A DNA stretch of 64,000 nt from Bacillus sp. UNC438CL73TsuS30 (GCF_000482325.1 NZ_KI535295.1:170836-234835), one strand, 5' to 3'. Positions 15,208 to 23,618 are shown, numbered from the stretch's first letter. Notes: generated by a model not told the origin, from the letters alone. Numbers and translations are program-made.

Positions 15208-15547
15208 TTATGGTCCCCCTTAGATATTTTTTCTACCATAAAAGAATAGACAATAAATGCTAATTTGTCTGCAAAAAAGTTGAGTAGAAAAAATATTTTT
15301 CAGACAAGAAGGGTTATTTGATATCTTTGTCGAATCATTGATTAATTAAAAAAATTAATCAATGATGAAGTTTTTTACACTTTTTTATATTTTGCAGGTA
15401 TGTTAGTATAATGTTTGGTTTGATTTCTTGTATTTAGTATTTTTATATAGCACCAAGTATACCTGTTAAATGTTGGTAAAATAGTTAAAATTTATAAAAA
15501 AAATAAATTGAAATCCCGAAAAAAAATAATATTTTAAGGAGATTATT
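15208..15547. promoter_or_regulatory. AT-rich divergent intergenic region with a perfect 14-bp dyad
   Basis: At 15334-15366 atcattgattaatt is followed by five A and its exact inverse aattaatcaatgat, then gaagtttttt. Since it lies in a divergent spacer with no gene reading into it, an operator is as likely as a terminator. Possible -35/-10 elements for the rightward operon lie near 15395-15425 (ttgcag, tataat-like), but are not certain. Confidence 0.55.
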
Positions 15548-16201
15548 ATGGGCAATTCTATTACGTATAGACTTACCTTAAACTTAAATAAATCTATAGA
15601 TTCAGAAATAATAAATGATTTAAAAAAACAATTAGTTGATGAGTTTGATAATGTTGAAACACGTAAAAATACAATCATCCTAACAAATGAGGAAGAGGAT
15701 GAAAACGAGGTTATTGTGTTAGCTAATGATCTTCTCATAATTGATTTTTCTGATTTTGAGATTGGCCAACCTTTACCTGCATACTTAAATAAAATAATTT
15801 CGTTTCTGGAAAGTTATGACATCGAACAAATATTATCGGCGAAAATAGTTTATACAGGTATCATTAACGATGCATACATGATATTTCCCCCAACAATTGG
15901 ATGCAAGGACAACTATGATGATAATATATCTGAATTATCTGATAAATTAGGAGTTGATGTTAATTCAATAGGTTTGAAATTTAGCCTTGACGATTACACA
16001 TGGCATTACGAAATTGAACTCCTTCCAGATGATGAATCAGTATTTTTTTTGAAAATGGACTGCTTTTACGATGTTGATGATTACCTAGAAGATGACGGTG
16101 ACGTTCCTTATCTAAGATTAGCAGATATTTCAACTATTATTCCTGAACATAAATCATTCTTAATAAATAAATTTTCAAAACAGTTTATAAAATTTGATTG
16201 A
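15548..16201 (+). CDS. First gene of the right-end cargo operon, unknown function
   Basis: 217 residues, MGNSITYRLTLNLNKSIDSE onward. An N-terminal alpha/beta part is followed by an acidic region with FSLDDYTWHYEIELLPDDES and a tail DVDDYLEDDGDVPYLRLADI. No signal peptide, membrane segment or catalytic motif is evident. Ribosome site aaggagatt. Very AT-rich codon use compared with the flanking chromosome. Twelve bases separate it from the next gene, so the two are probably cotranscribed. No family recognised. Confidence 0.6.
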   Translation: MGNSITYRLTLNLNKSIDSEIINDLKKQLVDEFDNVETRKNTIILTNEEEDENEVIVLANDLLIIDFSDFEIGQPLPAYLNKIISFLESYDIEQILSAKIVYTGIINDAYMIFPPTIGCKDNYDDNISELSDKLGVDVNSIGLKFSLDDYTWHYEIELLPDDESVFFLKMDCFYDVDDYLEDDGDVPYLRLADISTIIPEHKSFLINKFSKQFIKFD

Positions 16202-16212
16202 GGGGCATAATA

Positions 16213-16662
16213 ATGTCAAACTTGAATATGTTACTTAGTGAAGTGGAAGAAGTAAGAATAAATCACCTACTTACTAAAAGAAGTAAAAGATCAACGAGTC
16301 GTAACAAAACATTAAGCACACTTTCCTTAATAACAGGACTAGGCATGGTTGTAAATTTAAATTATCAACATAGAACGGATATAATTGAATTACAGGCAAA
16401 ACAAATTATAAATTATAGCAATCCATTAAAATATAAAGAGAGAACCAGAGGGGATCTCAAAATGAATACTCATAAGAATAATGACGAGTTAGGCATTATT
16501 ATGGGTAATTTAAGTTCAAATCCATTCTACAAAAAACCGAATATGGATTTATTAAAAGAGGTAAATATTAAAGGGCATTTATCAAGTAAAACACCTTATA
16601 TTCCTGTTGAACGTCTAAAGTTAAATGATGTTCATATGTTGAAGGGGAATGATAAAGCATGA
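16213..16662 (+). CDS. Second gene of the right-end cargo operon, unknown function
   Basis: 149 residues from the ATG after gaggggcat; the frame is open slightly upstream without a better start. Basic N-terminal third (LTKRSKRSTSRNKT), then a weakly hydrophobic stretch STLSLITGLGMVVNLNY, then a polar, probably loosely structured C-terminal half. It overlaps the next gene by four bases (atga), so the two are translationally coupled. That arrangement is common for toxin-antitoxin or effector-regulator pairs. No family recognised. Confidence 0.6.
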   Translation: MSNLNMLLSEVEEVRINHLLTKRSKRSTSRNKTLSTLSLITGLGMVVNLNYQHRTDIIELQAKQIINYSNPLKYKERTRGDLKMNTHKNNDELGIIMGNLSSNPFYKKPNMDLLKEVNIKGHLSSKTPYIPVERLKLNDVHMLKGNDKA

Positions 16663-17306
16663 CACCTTCATTTTATGATTGGCACGTTGGGAAATTACGT
16701 GTGCCAAAGTGTCTTACTTCTGGCTTATTTGTTCATGCCCCTTTTTTATTTCTTGACAACCCTAGTCCTTTAATTTTGCGAGTTGATACAGATAAGAATC
16801 CAGAGCTATTATTACCGCCCCCGTTGCGGTCTGATGAAAGATTACCAGAAATATCTGTAACCTTAAAACGTAATCCTACAGATGCATTTAGTGAGGATTT
16901 ACCGGAAGTGAAAAAATTAGGAATTCACCAAAAAGAAGAACTAGTTGTTTATAAAGCGAAAAAAAGGCCAGGTATTATTCTGTCCAATCATTCGTTTAAT
17001 CAACAGAGTGACACAATCTTTGTAATTCCTACCTTTACTCTCGATAAGGATTATATTTCCGAAGGAGAAAAAGAAATTATTCGACAAAATGTACATCCAA
17101 AATACTTTTATCTTCCTGCATCCGAAGAATTTAGCATTAAAGAATCATTTGCAGATTTCACACAAGTGCAATCTATTTCTAGGGACAGAATACTACCTCA
17201 AAAGAAAAGATTATCTAACTTGGCGCTTCAAGCGTTATACATGAAGCAAATTTCTGAACATACAGATGCTTACAGCTATGTAACGAAGGACTTTTCAACT
17301 GACTAA
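16659..17306 (+). CDS. MazF/PemK-like domain protein, third gene of the cargo operon
   Basis: 215 residues. The C-terminal half reads like the MazF/PemK beta-barrel: KKRPGIILSNHSFN (the R-P-x-x-x-L-S strand), TIFVIPTFTLD, then FADFTQVQSISRDRILPQKK and RLSNLALQALYMKQI, which matches the usual 'q.r.isk.Rl...ig.l' end. Family members are ribosome-independent mRNA endoribonucleases. The N-terminal 95 residues are an extension not typical of MazF. The assignment rests on pattern only. It starts in the overlap with gene two and ends at a strong terminator. Confidence 0.5.
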   Translation: MTPSFYDWHVGKLRVPKCLTSGLFVHAPFLFLDNPSPLILRVDTDKNPELLLPPPLRSDERLPEISVTLKRNPTDAFSEDLPEVKKLGIHQKEELVVYKAKKRPGIILSNHSFNQQSDTIFVIPTFTLDKDYISEGEKEIIRQNVHPKYFYLPASEEFSIKESFADFTQVQSISRDRILPQKKRLSNLALQALYMKQISEHTDAYSYVTKDFSTD

Positions 17307-17340
17307 AAAAGCCTACTGGTATTGAGAGGCTTTTTTATTT
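17304..17340 (+). terminator. Terminator of the right-end operon
   Basis: aaaaaagcct pairs with aggctttttt around actggtattgag, and the T-run continues. Confidence 0.85.
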
Positions 17341-17491
17341 TGCACGTCTGTCCACTTTTTATTAAAAGTTCCCCCAAAACATCCCCAAAATAAATGAAGG
17401 AGAATACATTATTCTACAAAGCAGAAAATATAAATATTACGTCAAAAACACTGATTTAATAAGGTTTTAGCCATTAATAAACTGTCGATTG

Positions 17492-17520
17492 TTGAGCAGT
17501 GGTATTAATTATAGTAAAAT
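17492..17520 (+). promoter_or_regulatory. Promoter of cvfB
   Basis: TTGAGC (17492-17497), 17-bp spacer, TAAAAT (17515-17520), about 50 bp before the gene. The -10 lies in the right copy of the 14-bp repeat. Confidence 0.55.
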
Positions 17521-17521
17521 A
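17508..17521 (+). repeat. Candidate right attachment core, 14-bp direct repeat
   Basis: Exact copy of 5113-5126 (attatagtaaaata). It marks the likely right end of the integrated element, just before the chromosomal gene cvfB. Confidence 0.5.
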
Positions 17522-17569
17522 TAGCAGTTCAAACAACTATCTCCAAAGGAAAGAAAAGGGGAATAAAAC

Positions 17570-18433
17570 ATGTCATTAAAAGAATTGATTGGCCAGACTA
17601 CCAGTTTGGAAGTGGCACGAAAAGCGCCATTTGGCTATTTTTTAACAGATGGAAATGAGGATGTCTTGTTACATATAAATGAAACCGAGCGTGAATATGA
17701 AGAAGGAGAGCGCTTAGAGGTCTTTCTTTTCCATGATTCGCAGGGCAGGATGATTGCTTCAACAAAGATTCCGGAAATTTCTGTTGGCAGGTATGGCTGG
17801 GTCAAGGTAACAGATGTTAATCCGAAAATCGGAGTCTTTTTAGATATTGGAATGCAAAAGGACCTTTTATTAGGTGCAGACGATCTTCCAGCCCATAAGT
17901 CCGTCTGGCCGGAGCCTGGTGATATGGTTTACATTACTCTGAGGGTAAATCGTAATTATCTTTTGTACGCAAAGCTTGCCAGTGACCAGATCATTCAATC
18001 TATTTCCGTCAAAGCAACAAGACAGGCTTTCAATAAAAATGTTCAGGGCCATATTTTCCGTACGGCAAAGGTCGGCAGCTGGGTTTATACAATTGAGGGC
18101 TTTAAGGGTTTTATTCATGAGTCACAAAGACAGCAAGAACCCCGTCTTGGACAAAAAATCGAAGGCAGGATCATTGATGTAAAAGAAGATGGGACGGTTA
18201 ATATTTCACTGCTTGCCAGAAAAGAGGAATCGCTGGATCAGGATGGAGAAATAATTTATGAATATTTAATGAGCAGAAATGGCGCCATGCCATACGGGGA
18301 CAAGAGTATGCCTGAGGATATTAAAGAACGATTTGGTTTAAGCAAAGGTTCCTTTAAACGTGCTCTTGGAAAGCTGATGAAAGAAGGCAAGGTCTATCAA
18401 GAGAATGGTTGGACCTATGTAAAAAAAGATTAG
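17570..18433 (+). CDS. cvfB: S1-domain RNA-binding protein CvfB (YitL)
   Basis: 287 residues. Cytoplasmic RNA-binding protein built of S1-like OB folds followed by a C-terminal winged helix. S1-type segments are visible at GRYGWVKVTDVNPKIGVFLD (about residue 68) and GFKGFIHESQ...GQKIEGRIIDVKEDGTVNIS (about 180-210). The C-terminus (YGDKSMPEDIKERFGLSKGS) is the winged helix. The Staphylococcus homologue affects virulence gene expression. A ribosome site precedes the ATG. It is the first chromosomal gene right of the inserted element and agrees with B. subtilis yitL in place and length. Confidence 0.93.
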   Translation: MSLKELIGQTTSLEVARKAPFGYFLTDGNEDVLLHINETEREYEEGERLEVFLFHDSQGRMIASTKIPEISVGRYGWVKVTDVNPKIGVFLDIGMQKDLLLGADDLPAHKSVWPEPGDMVYITLRVNRNYLLYAKLASDQIIQSISVKATRQAFNKNVQGHIFRTAKVGSWVYTIEGFKGFIHESQRQQEPRLGQKIEGRIIDVKEDGTVNISLLARKEESLDQDGEIIYEYLMSRNGAMPYGDKSMPEDIKERFGLSKGSFKRALGKLMKEGKVYQENGWTYVKKD

Positions 18434-18504
18434 CAAACATATTACATACTCCTTTTCGAAATGCTTACACTAATGATTGAACATGAAGGAAAGGAGTTTT
18501 GAAT

Positions 18505-18636
18505 TTGCCTCATACATCAGATAATGATAAAAAAGCACAGGACAATAATGCCTTAAGACACGAAAAAAACATGATGCGCGAAAAAAATCGCCAAGCAGGG
18601 AAAAATCAATACTCGAAAAAGACGGATCATAAATAA
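18505..18636 (+). CDS. Small DUF3941-like protein
   Basis: 43 residues from a TTG start eight bases after aaggag: MPHTSDNDKKAQDNNALRHE and ending in YSKKTDHK. Hydrophilic, Asn/Lys-rich. It resembles the DUF3941 family of small Bacillus proteins (from memory). Role unknown. It shares a bidirectional terminator with the convergent degV-family gene. Confidence 0.6.
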   Translation: MPHTSDNDKKAQDNNALRHEKNMMREKNRQAGKNQYSKKTDHK

Positions 18637-18673
18637 AAAATGGAGTGAGGCGCATGCCTCATTCCATTTTTTT
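18636..18673. terminator. Bidirectional terminator
   Basis: aaaatggagtgaggc pairs with gcctcattccatttt around gcat, with T-runs on both strands. It overlaps the end of the degV-family gene. Confidence 0.85.
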
Positions 18674-19528
18674 TGGAAGTTGATTTAAGAAGAAAATTGA
18701 AATGGTTCCGGCACCGGTATGGGATCCAATTGCTGAGCCAATGGAAGAAATATATACCGCTTTGGGGTGTAATTCCTCTTCAATCATTGCTCTTATTTCC
18801 AAGGCTGTTTCTTCATTGTCAGCATGACTGATTCCAACGACTTGCTCCTGTATATCGGAACCGCGCTCCCTCATCAATTCAATTAAACGGCGCAATACTT
18901 TCTTTTTACCGCGTATTTTTTCAATCGGAACTAATTTTCCGTCCTCTACGTTTAAAACCGGTTTAATATTAAGTAATCCTCCGAGAAACGCCGATGCTTT
19001 GGAAACACGGCCACCCTTTGCTAAGTAATCTAAATCCTCAACCGTGAAAAGGTGTTCCATATGCTGACTTCTAAATACAACATCCTTCAAAATTTCTTCT
19101 TTCGGAACATTTTTCGATGAAAGCCTTGCCGCTTCCATCACAATCAGGCCTTGTCCAAGAGAGGCACACTTCGTATCAATAATTGTTAGATCAAAATTTG
19201 GATATTTTTCCTTGACTTGGTCAAGAATCATAACAGCGGTTGAATAGGTTCCGGATAGCTGTGAGGAAAAGGCTATATAAATTCCAACTTCATTATTTTC
19301 AGCCATGGTTGTAAAAATCTGCTCAAATAATAGAGGGGATGCTTGGGATGTTTTCGGTACACTTCCGTTTCGAATGGCATCATAAACAGTTTTAGGATCA
19401 ATGGTTTTTACATCCTCATATTCCTGACCATTTACGTGAACCTTTAGCGGAATCAGTGTTACATTGCTTTCAGAATAAAAACTGAGAGGTAAATCACATG
19501 CGCTATCCGCCAGAATCTTTATCGGCAT
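18659..19528 (-). CDS. DegV-family fatty-acid-binding protein (YitS)
   Basis: 289 residues from the ATG after caggtgag; a GTG three codons earlier is also possible. DegV proteins bind one fatty acid, and in Gram-positive bacteria act as FakB subunits that present it to the kinase FakA. Visible: ILADSACDLPLSF at the N-terminus, SQASPLLFEQIF, IAFSSQLSGTYSTA, VEDLDYLAKGGRVSKASAF and GSAIGSHTGAGTISIFF near the end, all family hallmarks. By position it is B. subtilis yitS. Confidence 0.93.
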   Translation of the reverse strand: MPIKILADSACDLPLSFYSESNVTLIPLKVHVNGQEYEDVKTIDPKTVYDAIRNGSVPKTSQASPLLFEQIFTTMAENNEVGIYIAFSSQLSGTYSTAVMILDQVKEKYPNFDLTIIDTKCASLGQGLIVMEAARLSSKNVPKEEILKDVVFRSQHMEHLFTVEDLDYLAKGGRVSKASAFLGGLLNIKPVLNVEDGKLVPIEKIRGKKKVLRRLIELMRERGSDIQEQVVGISHADNEETALEIRAMIEEELHPKAVYISSIGSAIGSHTGAGTISIFFLNQLPKKME

Positions 19529-19657
19529 GAAGCTCACCTGCTTTCAAGCTAATATGGTTAACTTTAGTTTATCGGTTTAAAGCTAAAAATACAATCCAGA
19601 AATGGAAATAACTGCACAAGCAGAACATTGAATTTTACAAATGAAGGGGATGATGAA

Positions 19658-20500
19658 ATGCTTTGGCTGCAAGCGAAAAAACTAATCATTGTTGTGGCAG
19701 GGGCTTTATTAAATGCAATAGCAATGAACCTATTTTTAATTCCTGCAAATGTCTATTCCAGTGGCTTTGCTGGGATTGCGCAATTGCTTTCAAGAGTGTT
19801 AAGTGACTATACTCCACTTCATGTCTCAATGGGATTTTTATTGCTGGTGTTAAATATTCCGGTTGCCATTCTAGGCTGGATGAAGGTAGGAAGGTCATTT
19901 ACTATTTATAGTTTCCTCAGTGTAGTCCTTTCCTCAATATTTTTATCCATCATTCCTATTCATAAAGTTTCTTATGATATCTTGTTAAATGCTGTGTTTG
20001 GTGGTGTTATTTTGGCTGTTGGGGTGGGAATAACCTTGAAATGGGGAGCCTCAACAGGCGGATTGGATATCATTGCAATGGTTCTTTCAAGGATGAAAGA
20101 CAAGCCGGTGGGGACGTATATGTTTATTTTAAATGGGATTATCATTGCTGCCGCAGGGCTGCTTTACGGCTGGGAAAAGGCCCTTTATACGTTGGTGACC
20201 TTGTACACATCCACAAGGGTCATTGATGCCATTCATACACGACATGAAAAGCTGACTGCCATGATCATTACAAAAAAAGCGGATGAATTAAAAAAGGAAA
20301 TTCACTCAAAATTAGTTAGAGGAATCACGCTGATTCCGGCAAAGGGAGCTTTTTCAAATGAAAATCGTGATATGTTGATGATTGTGATTACACGATATGA
20401 GCTTTTTGATTTAGAAAGAATTATAAAGGAAGTTGACCCAAAGGCATTTACGAATATCGTTCAAACAGCAGGAATTTATGGTTTCTTTCGAAAAGATTAA
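19658..20500 (+). CDS. yitT: YitT-family membrane protein
   Basis: 280 residues from the ATG after gaagggga. Five or so membrane helices in the first 180 residues (the DUF161 part: LIIVVAGALLNAIAMNLFLIP, GFAGIAQLLSRVL, GGVILAVGVGITLKWGASTGG) are followed by a cytoplasmic DUF2179 domain (about 205-280, ending FTNIVQTAGIYGFF). Several paralogues occur per Bacillus genome. The transported substrate, if any, is unknown. The BsuPI gene follows after 11 bp, probably in the same operon. Confidence 0.93.
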   Translation: MLWLQAKKLIIVVAGALLNAIAMNLFLIPANVYSSGFAGIAQLLSRVLSDYTPLHVSMGFLLLVLNIPVAILGWMKVGRSFTIYSFLSVVLSSIFLSIIPIHKVSYDILLNAVFGGVILAVGVGITLKWGASTGGLDIIAMVLSRMKDKPVGTYMFILNGIIIAAAGLLYGWEKALYTLVTLYTSTRVIDAIHTRHEKLTAMIITKKADELKKEIHSKLVRGITLIPAKGAFSNENRDMLMIVITRYELFDLERIIKEVDPKAFTNIVQTAGIYGFFRKD

Positions 20501-20511
20501 CAGGAGGTATT

Positions 20512-21291
20512 ATGAAAAATCTATTGTGTATCTTTCTACTATTTTTTTCTTTTCATACAAATACGTTTGCAAATGGAAACGAGAGGAATGTAAGTGATTC
20601 GCCGTTTACATTTAATGTAATTCCTTCAGCAGGGCCGGAATCTGTGGAATTTGAGTTTCTTCTCAAGAATGAAGGAGCAATACCGCTTAAATTGGAATTT
20701 CCAACTTCTCAGCTTTTTGAAATTACCGTCACAGATAAAAGCGGTAATGAAGTATATCGCTATTCCAAAGGGCGCTATTTTTTGCAGGCATTTCAAACAA
20801 TAAAGATAGAGCCAAAAACTTCTTATAAAAGAATTGTTGTCTGGGATTATATGGTGGACGGAAAAAGGGCTCCTGCCGGTGAATACAATGCTCATATCAC
20901 ATTAAAACCTGTAAATTTGAATGAGGAACCTATATCAAATAGAGAGAAATTAACGATTCATAAAAAAATAATGATCCCTGAAGAAAATTCAGCTTTCCGC
21001 CATGTGAAAGTGAATGGTAATCGTGGAAAATACAAAATAAGTGGTGAAATCAAACCATCACAAAGGGTTTTTTACTATACAGTGGAAGATGGGCATGAGG
21101 AGTTTGTTAACGAAACACAAATAAAGCTTGACGGGAAACCACAGGATTGGAATTCATTTACTATACAAATTCAAATTCCTGAAACAAAGCTTCCGGATAA
21201 TGGTTCATTGATTTTATTTTTATATGAACGAGACCATGAAAATAAAATAATCCATTCCTTCTCAGTTACTTTAGAAAAATTTTATCAGTAG
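20512..21291 (+). CDS. Secreted BsuPI-domain protein
   Basis: 259 residues. A signal peptide (MKNLLCIFLLFFSFHTNTFA) is followed by a BsuPI domain (about 28-145): SVEFEFLLKNEGAIPLKLEF, FEITVTDKSGNEVYRYSKG, and WDYMVDGKRAPAGEYNAHI. The B. subtilis neighbour of yitT, ipi, encodes an intracellular inhibitor of the major intracellular serine protease and is only about 120 residues. This version is exported and has an extra C-terminal beta-rich domain of about 110 residues of unknown role. It may inhibit or regulate extracellular proteases (inference). Ribosome site caggaggt. Confidence 0.85.
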   Translation: MKNLLCIFLLFFSFHTNTFANGNERNVSDSPFTFNVIPSAGPESVEFEFLLKNEGAIPLKLEFPTSQLFEITVTDKSGNEVYRYSKGRYFLQAFQTIKIEPKTSYKRIVVWDYMVDGKRAPAGEYNAHITLKPVNLNEEPISNREKLTIHKKIMIPEENSAFRHVKVNGNRGKYKISGEIKPSQRVFYYTVEDGHEEFVNETQIKLDGKPQDWNSFTIQIQIPETKLPDNGSLILFLYERDHENKIIHSFSVTLEKFYQ

Positions 21292-21296
21292 GAGAG

Positions 21297-21329
21297 AAAA
21301 AGGAAAGCGCCAGGCGCTTTCCTTTTTCT
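21297..21329 (+). terminator. Terminator after the BsuPI gene
   Basis: Perfect stem aggaaagcgcc/ggcgctttcct followed by ttttc. It also faces the convergent small gene. Confidence 0.9.
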
Positions 21330-21508
21330 TATTGCTCAAGCTCATTTTGCATTTGTTGGAGCTGACGTTGTTCGGCGAATGTAGAATTGGCAAATGCGGA
21401 ACTTAAAGCATTTTTGGCTTTTTCCACAGCCGAATCACGTTCAGCAGGGCTGGCAGACTTCGCCATCTCCACAAATCTTCGTGCTTCCTGGAATAATTGG
21501 TTACCCAT
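21329..21508 (-). CDS. DUF3813-like small protein
   Basis: 59 residues, MGNQLFQEARRFVEMAKSAS through KNALSSAFANSTFAEQRQLQ to NELEQ. Matches the DUF3813 pattern of small helical Bacillus proteins (from memory). The ribosome site is gggaggaat. It starts two bases after the stop of the gene upstream, so the two form one minus-strand operon. Function unknown. Confidence 0.7.
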   Translation of the reverse strand: MGNQLFQEARRFVEMAKSASPAERDSAVEKAKNALSSAFANSTFAEQRQLQQMQNELEQ

Positions 21509-21510
21509 TT

Positions 21511-21663
21511 TTATATTCCTCCCAGCGAGGAGTCTTGCACATTAGACATTTTCTGAGCTTCCGCTTCAGCGTAGGTCATGTGATAGGGGATACGTTCGGC
21601 GTGCTTAGAGACCGTATCTTTTCCTTGCTGGACAAAGCGTTTTGATTTGTTTCGTTTACCCAT
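21511..21663 (-). CDS. Small basic conserved Bacillus protein (50 residues)
   Basis: Reads MGKRNKSKRFVQQGKDTVSK, then HAERIPYHMTYAEAEAQKMS and a short tail. Basic N-terminus, no membrane segment. Ribosome site ggaggga. First gene of a two-gene operon with the DUF3813-like protein. Possibly spore- or stress-related like other tiny Bacillus proteins, but nothing in the sequence proves this. Confidence 0.6.
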   Translation of the reverse strand: MGKRNKSKRFVQQGKDTVSKHAERIPYHMTYAEAEAQKMSNVQDSSLGGI

Positions 21664-21772
21664 TCGAATCCCTCCAATGTTTGAGCTTCGATTGAAACAG
21701 CAGGTGCTGCCTCAAAAATTAGTATGCTCCGAATTGACGTTTTCATTTAGGTAAACAATGGCGAAAAAAGCA

Positions 21773-22585
21773 CTATTTTAAATGTAATAAATCAGCTATA
21801 TATTTTCCGACGCCATCTTCTTCGTTCGTAAGGGTAATATCGTTTGCAATATTTTTTAACTGATCAATTGCATTGCCCATCGCAATTCCATGCCCAGCAT
21901 ATTCAATCATTTCAAGGTCGTTATCCTCATCCCCAAATGCAACCACTCTTTCAGCAGGAATATTGAAAAAATCAGCAGCCTTTTTCAAACCAACCGCTTT
22001 GTTTATACCCGATTTAATAATTTCAATCACATGCCATGGTGCAGCCCAACTGCGTTGTTCAATCACTTCCGCATGGATTTCAGATAAATGCTGGCGAATG
22101 AGCCGTAATTCATCCTCTTCTGTATGAATTAATAAACTTGTTGGTGAATCCTTTAAAAAATTACTTAAATCCCCTGTTGTTACCTTTGGTTTTCCCATTC
22201 CAAAAATATCAAGAAGTTTTTCATCGTGATAATGAAAATAAACATCATCCATCACTTCCGCAATAATATTATGAAATTGGAAGGATCTGCAGGCATCAAC
22301 AATTTCCTTTGCCACTTTAACATCCAAGGGTTCATGAAAAAATCCCCAGCCAGGGTTTCGTGGATGATGCATAAATGCTCCGTTGAAATTAACAATAGGA
22401 GTATTCAATTCCAATTCATGATAATACATTTCACTAGAGCGGTACGGTCTCCCTGTAGCAATCATAACGATATGTCCTGCGTCTTGGGCTTTTTTCAAAA
22501 TATCCTTTGTTTTTAATGAAATCGTTTTGTCGTCTTTTAATAATGTCCCATCTAAATCTAAAGCAATTAAGTGTCTTTCTGCCAT
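21773..22585 (-). CDS. Cof-type HAD phosphatase (YitU)
   Basis: 270 residues. HAD superfamily, subfamily IIB cap. Motif I is ALDLDGTLL (nucleophile Asp, residues 8-16), motif II is MIATGRPYRSS, the motif III Lys is in SGINKAVGLK, and motif IV is VVAFGDEDNDLEMIEYAG. Members dephosphorylate sugar phosphates, FMN precursors or pyridoxal phosphate; the B. subtilis homologue YitU is implicated in the riboflavin-pathway dephosphorylation step. It stands alone on the minus strand. Confidence 0.92.
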   Translation of the reverse strand: MAERHLIALDLDGTLLKDDKTISLKTKDILKKAQDAGHIVMIATGRPYRSSEMYYHELELNTPIVNFNGAFMHHPRNPGWGFFHEPLDVKVAKEIVDACRSFQFHNIIAEVMDDVYFHYHDEKLLDIFGMGKPKVTTGDLSNFLKDSPTSLLIHTEEDELRLIRQHLSEIHAEVIEQRSWAAPWHVIEIIKSGINKAVGLKKAADFFNIPAERVVAFGDEDNDLEMIEYAGHGIAMGNAIDQLKNIANDITLTNEEDGVGKYIADLLHLK

Positions 22586-22819
22586 ATGGATATGGACTCC
22601 TTCTCTATTTTTATTTTGGAAGCGATAAAAGCTTTATTTTAGGAAAATGATTGTTTACATGATACACTACAAATGTGATTTTCTACATATAATTGAAAAG
22701 CAGGTCTAAAACTTATATAAATACTATGTTAACAATTTTATACCTAACCTGTAAAAAAATTCACATCATCCCATGTAAATTATCGATATACTTATATATA
22801 GCTTCAGGAGGATTCTATA

Positions 22820-23587
22820 GTGGTTATCATCGAAAGAGAGTACATTAAGGATATACCTGCATTAGAAGTAGTTAAAAAAGAAATACATCAAGAATCACTG
22901 CCAACCATTATTTTTATTCATGGAATTACTAGTGCAAAGGAACATAATCTTCACTATGCCTATCTATTAGCAGAAAAAGGTTTTCGGGTGATTTTGCCTG
23001 ATACCATGCACCATGGTGAACGTCAGAAAGCAATAGAGGAGAGGGAGTTAGTAACCGAATTTTGGAACATCGTCATCAAAACCATTTCTGAACTTAAGAC
23101 GCTAAAAGAACATTTCGTTCAACTTGGATTGGCTGATCCAAACCGAATCGGCCTTGTAGGCACTTCAATGGGTGGAATTGTAACACTCGGTGCTATCACC
23201 CAGTACCCATGGATTAAAGCGGCAGTTAGCTTAATGGGAATGCCGGCATACGAGCAATTTTCTCTCTGGCAGCTTGACCATTTAAAAAGCCAAGGAATGG
23301 AAATTCCTTTTACTGAGGAAGAAATTGCGGATCAGCTCATGATTCTTAGGGATTATGACCTAAGTCTATATCCGGAAAAACTAGAACAAAGACCGCTATT
23401 GTTTTGGCATGGAAAAAAAGACCCAATTGTTCCCTATTCCTTAACATATCAATTTTATGAAGGCATTATGTCTAGCTATAGCCAAAACCCTGAAAGGCTA
23501 GCTTTTATAACAGATGAGCATGCCGGTCATAAGGTTAGCAGGGACGGCTTAATAGCAACGGTTGATTGGTTTGCAAAATACTTGTAA
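22820..23587 (+). CDS. Alpha/beta-hydrolase (YitV esterase-like)
   Basis: 255 residues, GTG start after aggagga. The nucleophile elbow is GTSMGG (about residue 114). HGITSAKEHNLHYAYL near residue 34 forms the oxyanion loop, FWHGKKDPIVPY carries the acid and DEHAGHKV the catalytic His. The fold and motifs match the YitV/YjfP carboxylesterase group. No signal peptide, so it is cytoplasmic. Substrate unknown. yitW follows after about 30 bp, probably in one operon. Confidence 0.9.
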   Translation: MVIIEREYIKDIPALEVVKKEIHQESLPTIIFIHGITSAKEHNLHYAYLLAEKGFRVILPDTMHHGERQKAIEERELVTEFWNIVIKTISELKTLKEHFVQLGLADPNRIGLVGTSMGGIVTLGAITQYPWIKAAVSLMGMPAYEQFSLWQLDHLKSQGMEIPFTEEEIADQLMILRDYDLSLYPEKLEQRPLLFWHGKKDPIVPYSLTYQFYEGIMSSYSQNPERLAFITDEHAGHKVSRDGLIATVDWFAKYL

Positions 23588-23618
23588 AGTAAATAGAAAA
23601 TGAACAGGAGTGAACACA

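Larger units (their letters stand above)
5127..17507. mobile_element. Decayed integrative element (phage or ICE-like) between yajQ and cvfB
   Basis: About 12.4 kb of accessory DNA splits a gene pair that is adjacent in B. subtilis. It begins with a tyrosine integrase at its left end and holds many small phage/ICE-type ORFs, sigma-like regulators and an FtsK-type ATPase. Integrase, both sigma-like genes, FtsK and a DUF5662 gene are broken, so it is unlikely to excise or transfer. No capsid, tail, relaxase or lysis gene was recognised. The DUF4145, DUF1883 and right-end operon genes appear intact and may be the retained cargo. Confidence 0.8.
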
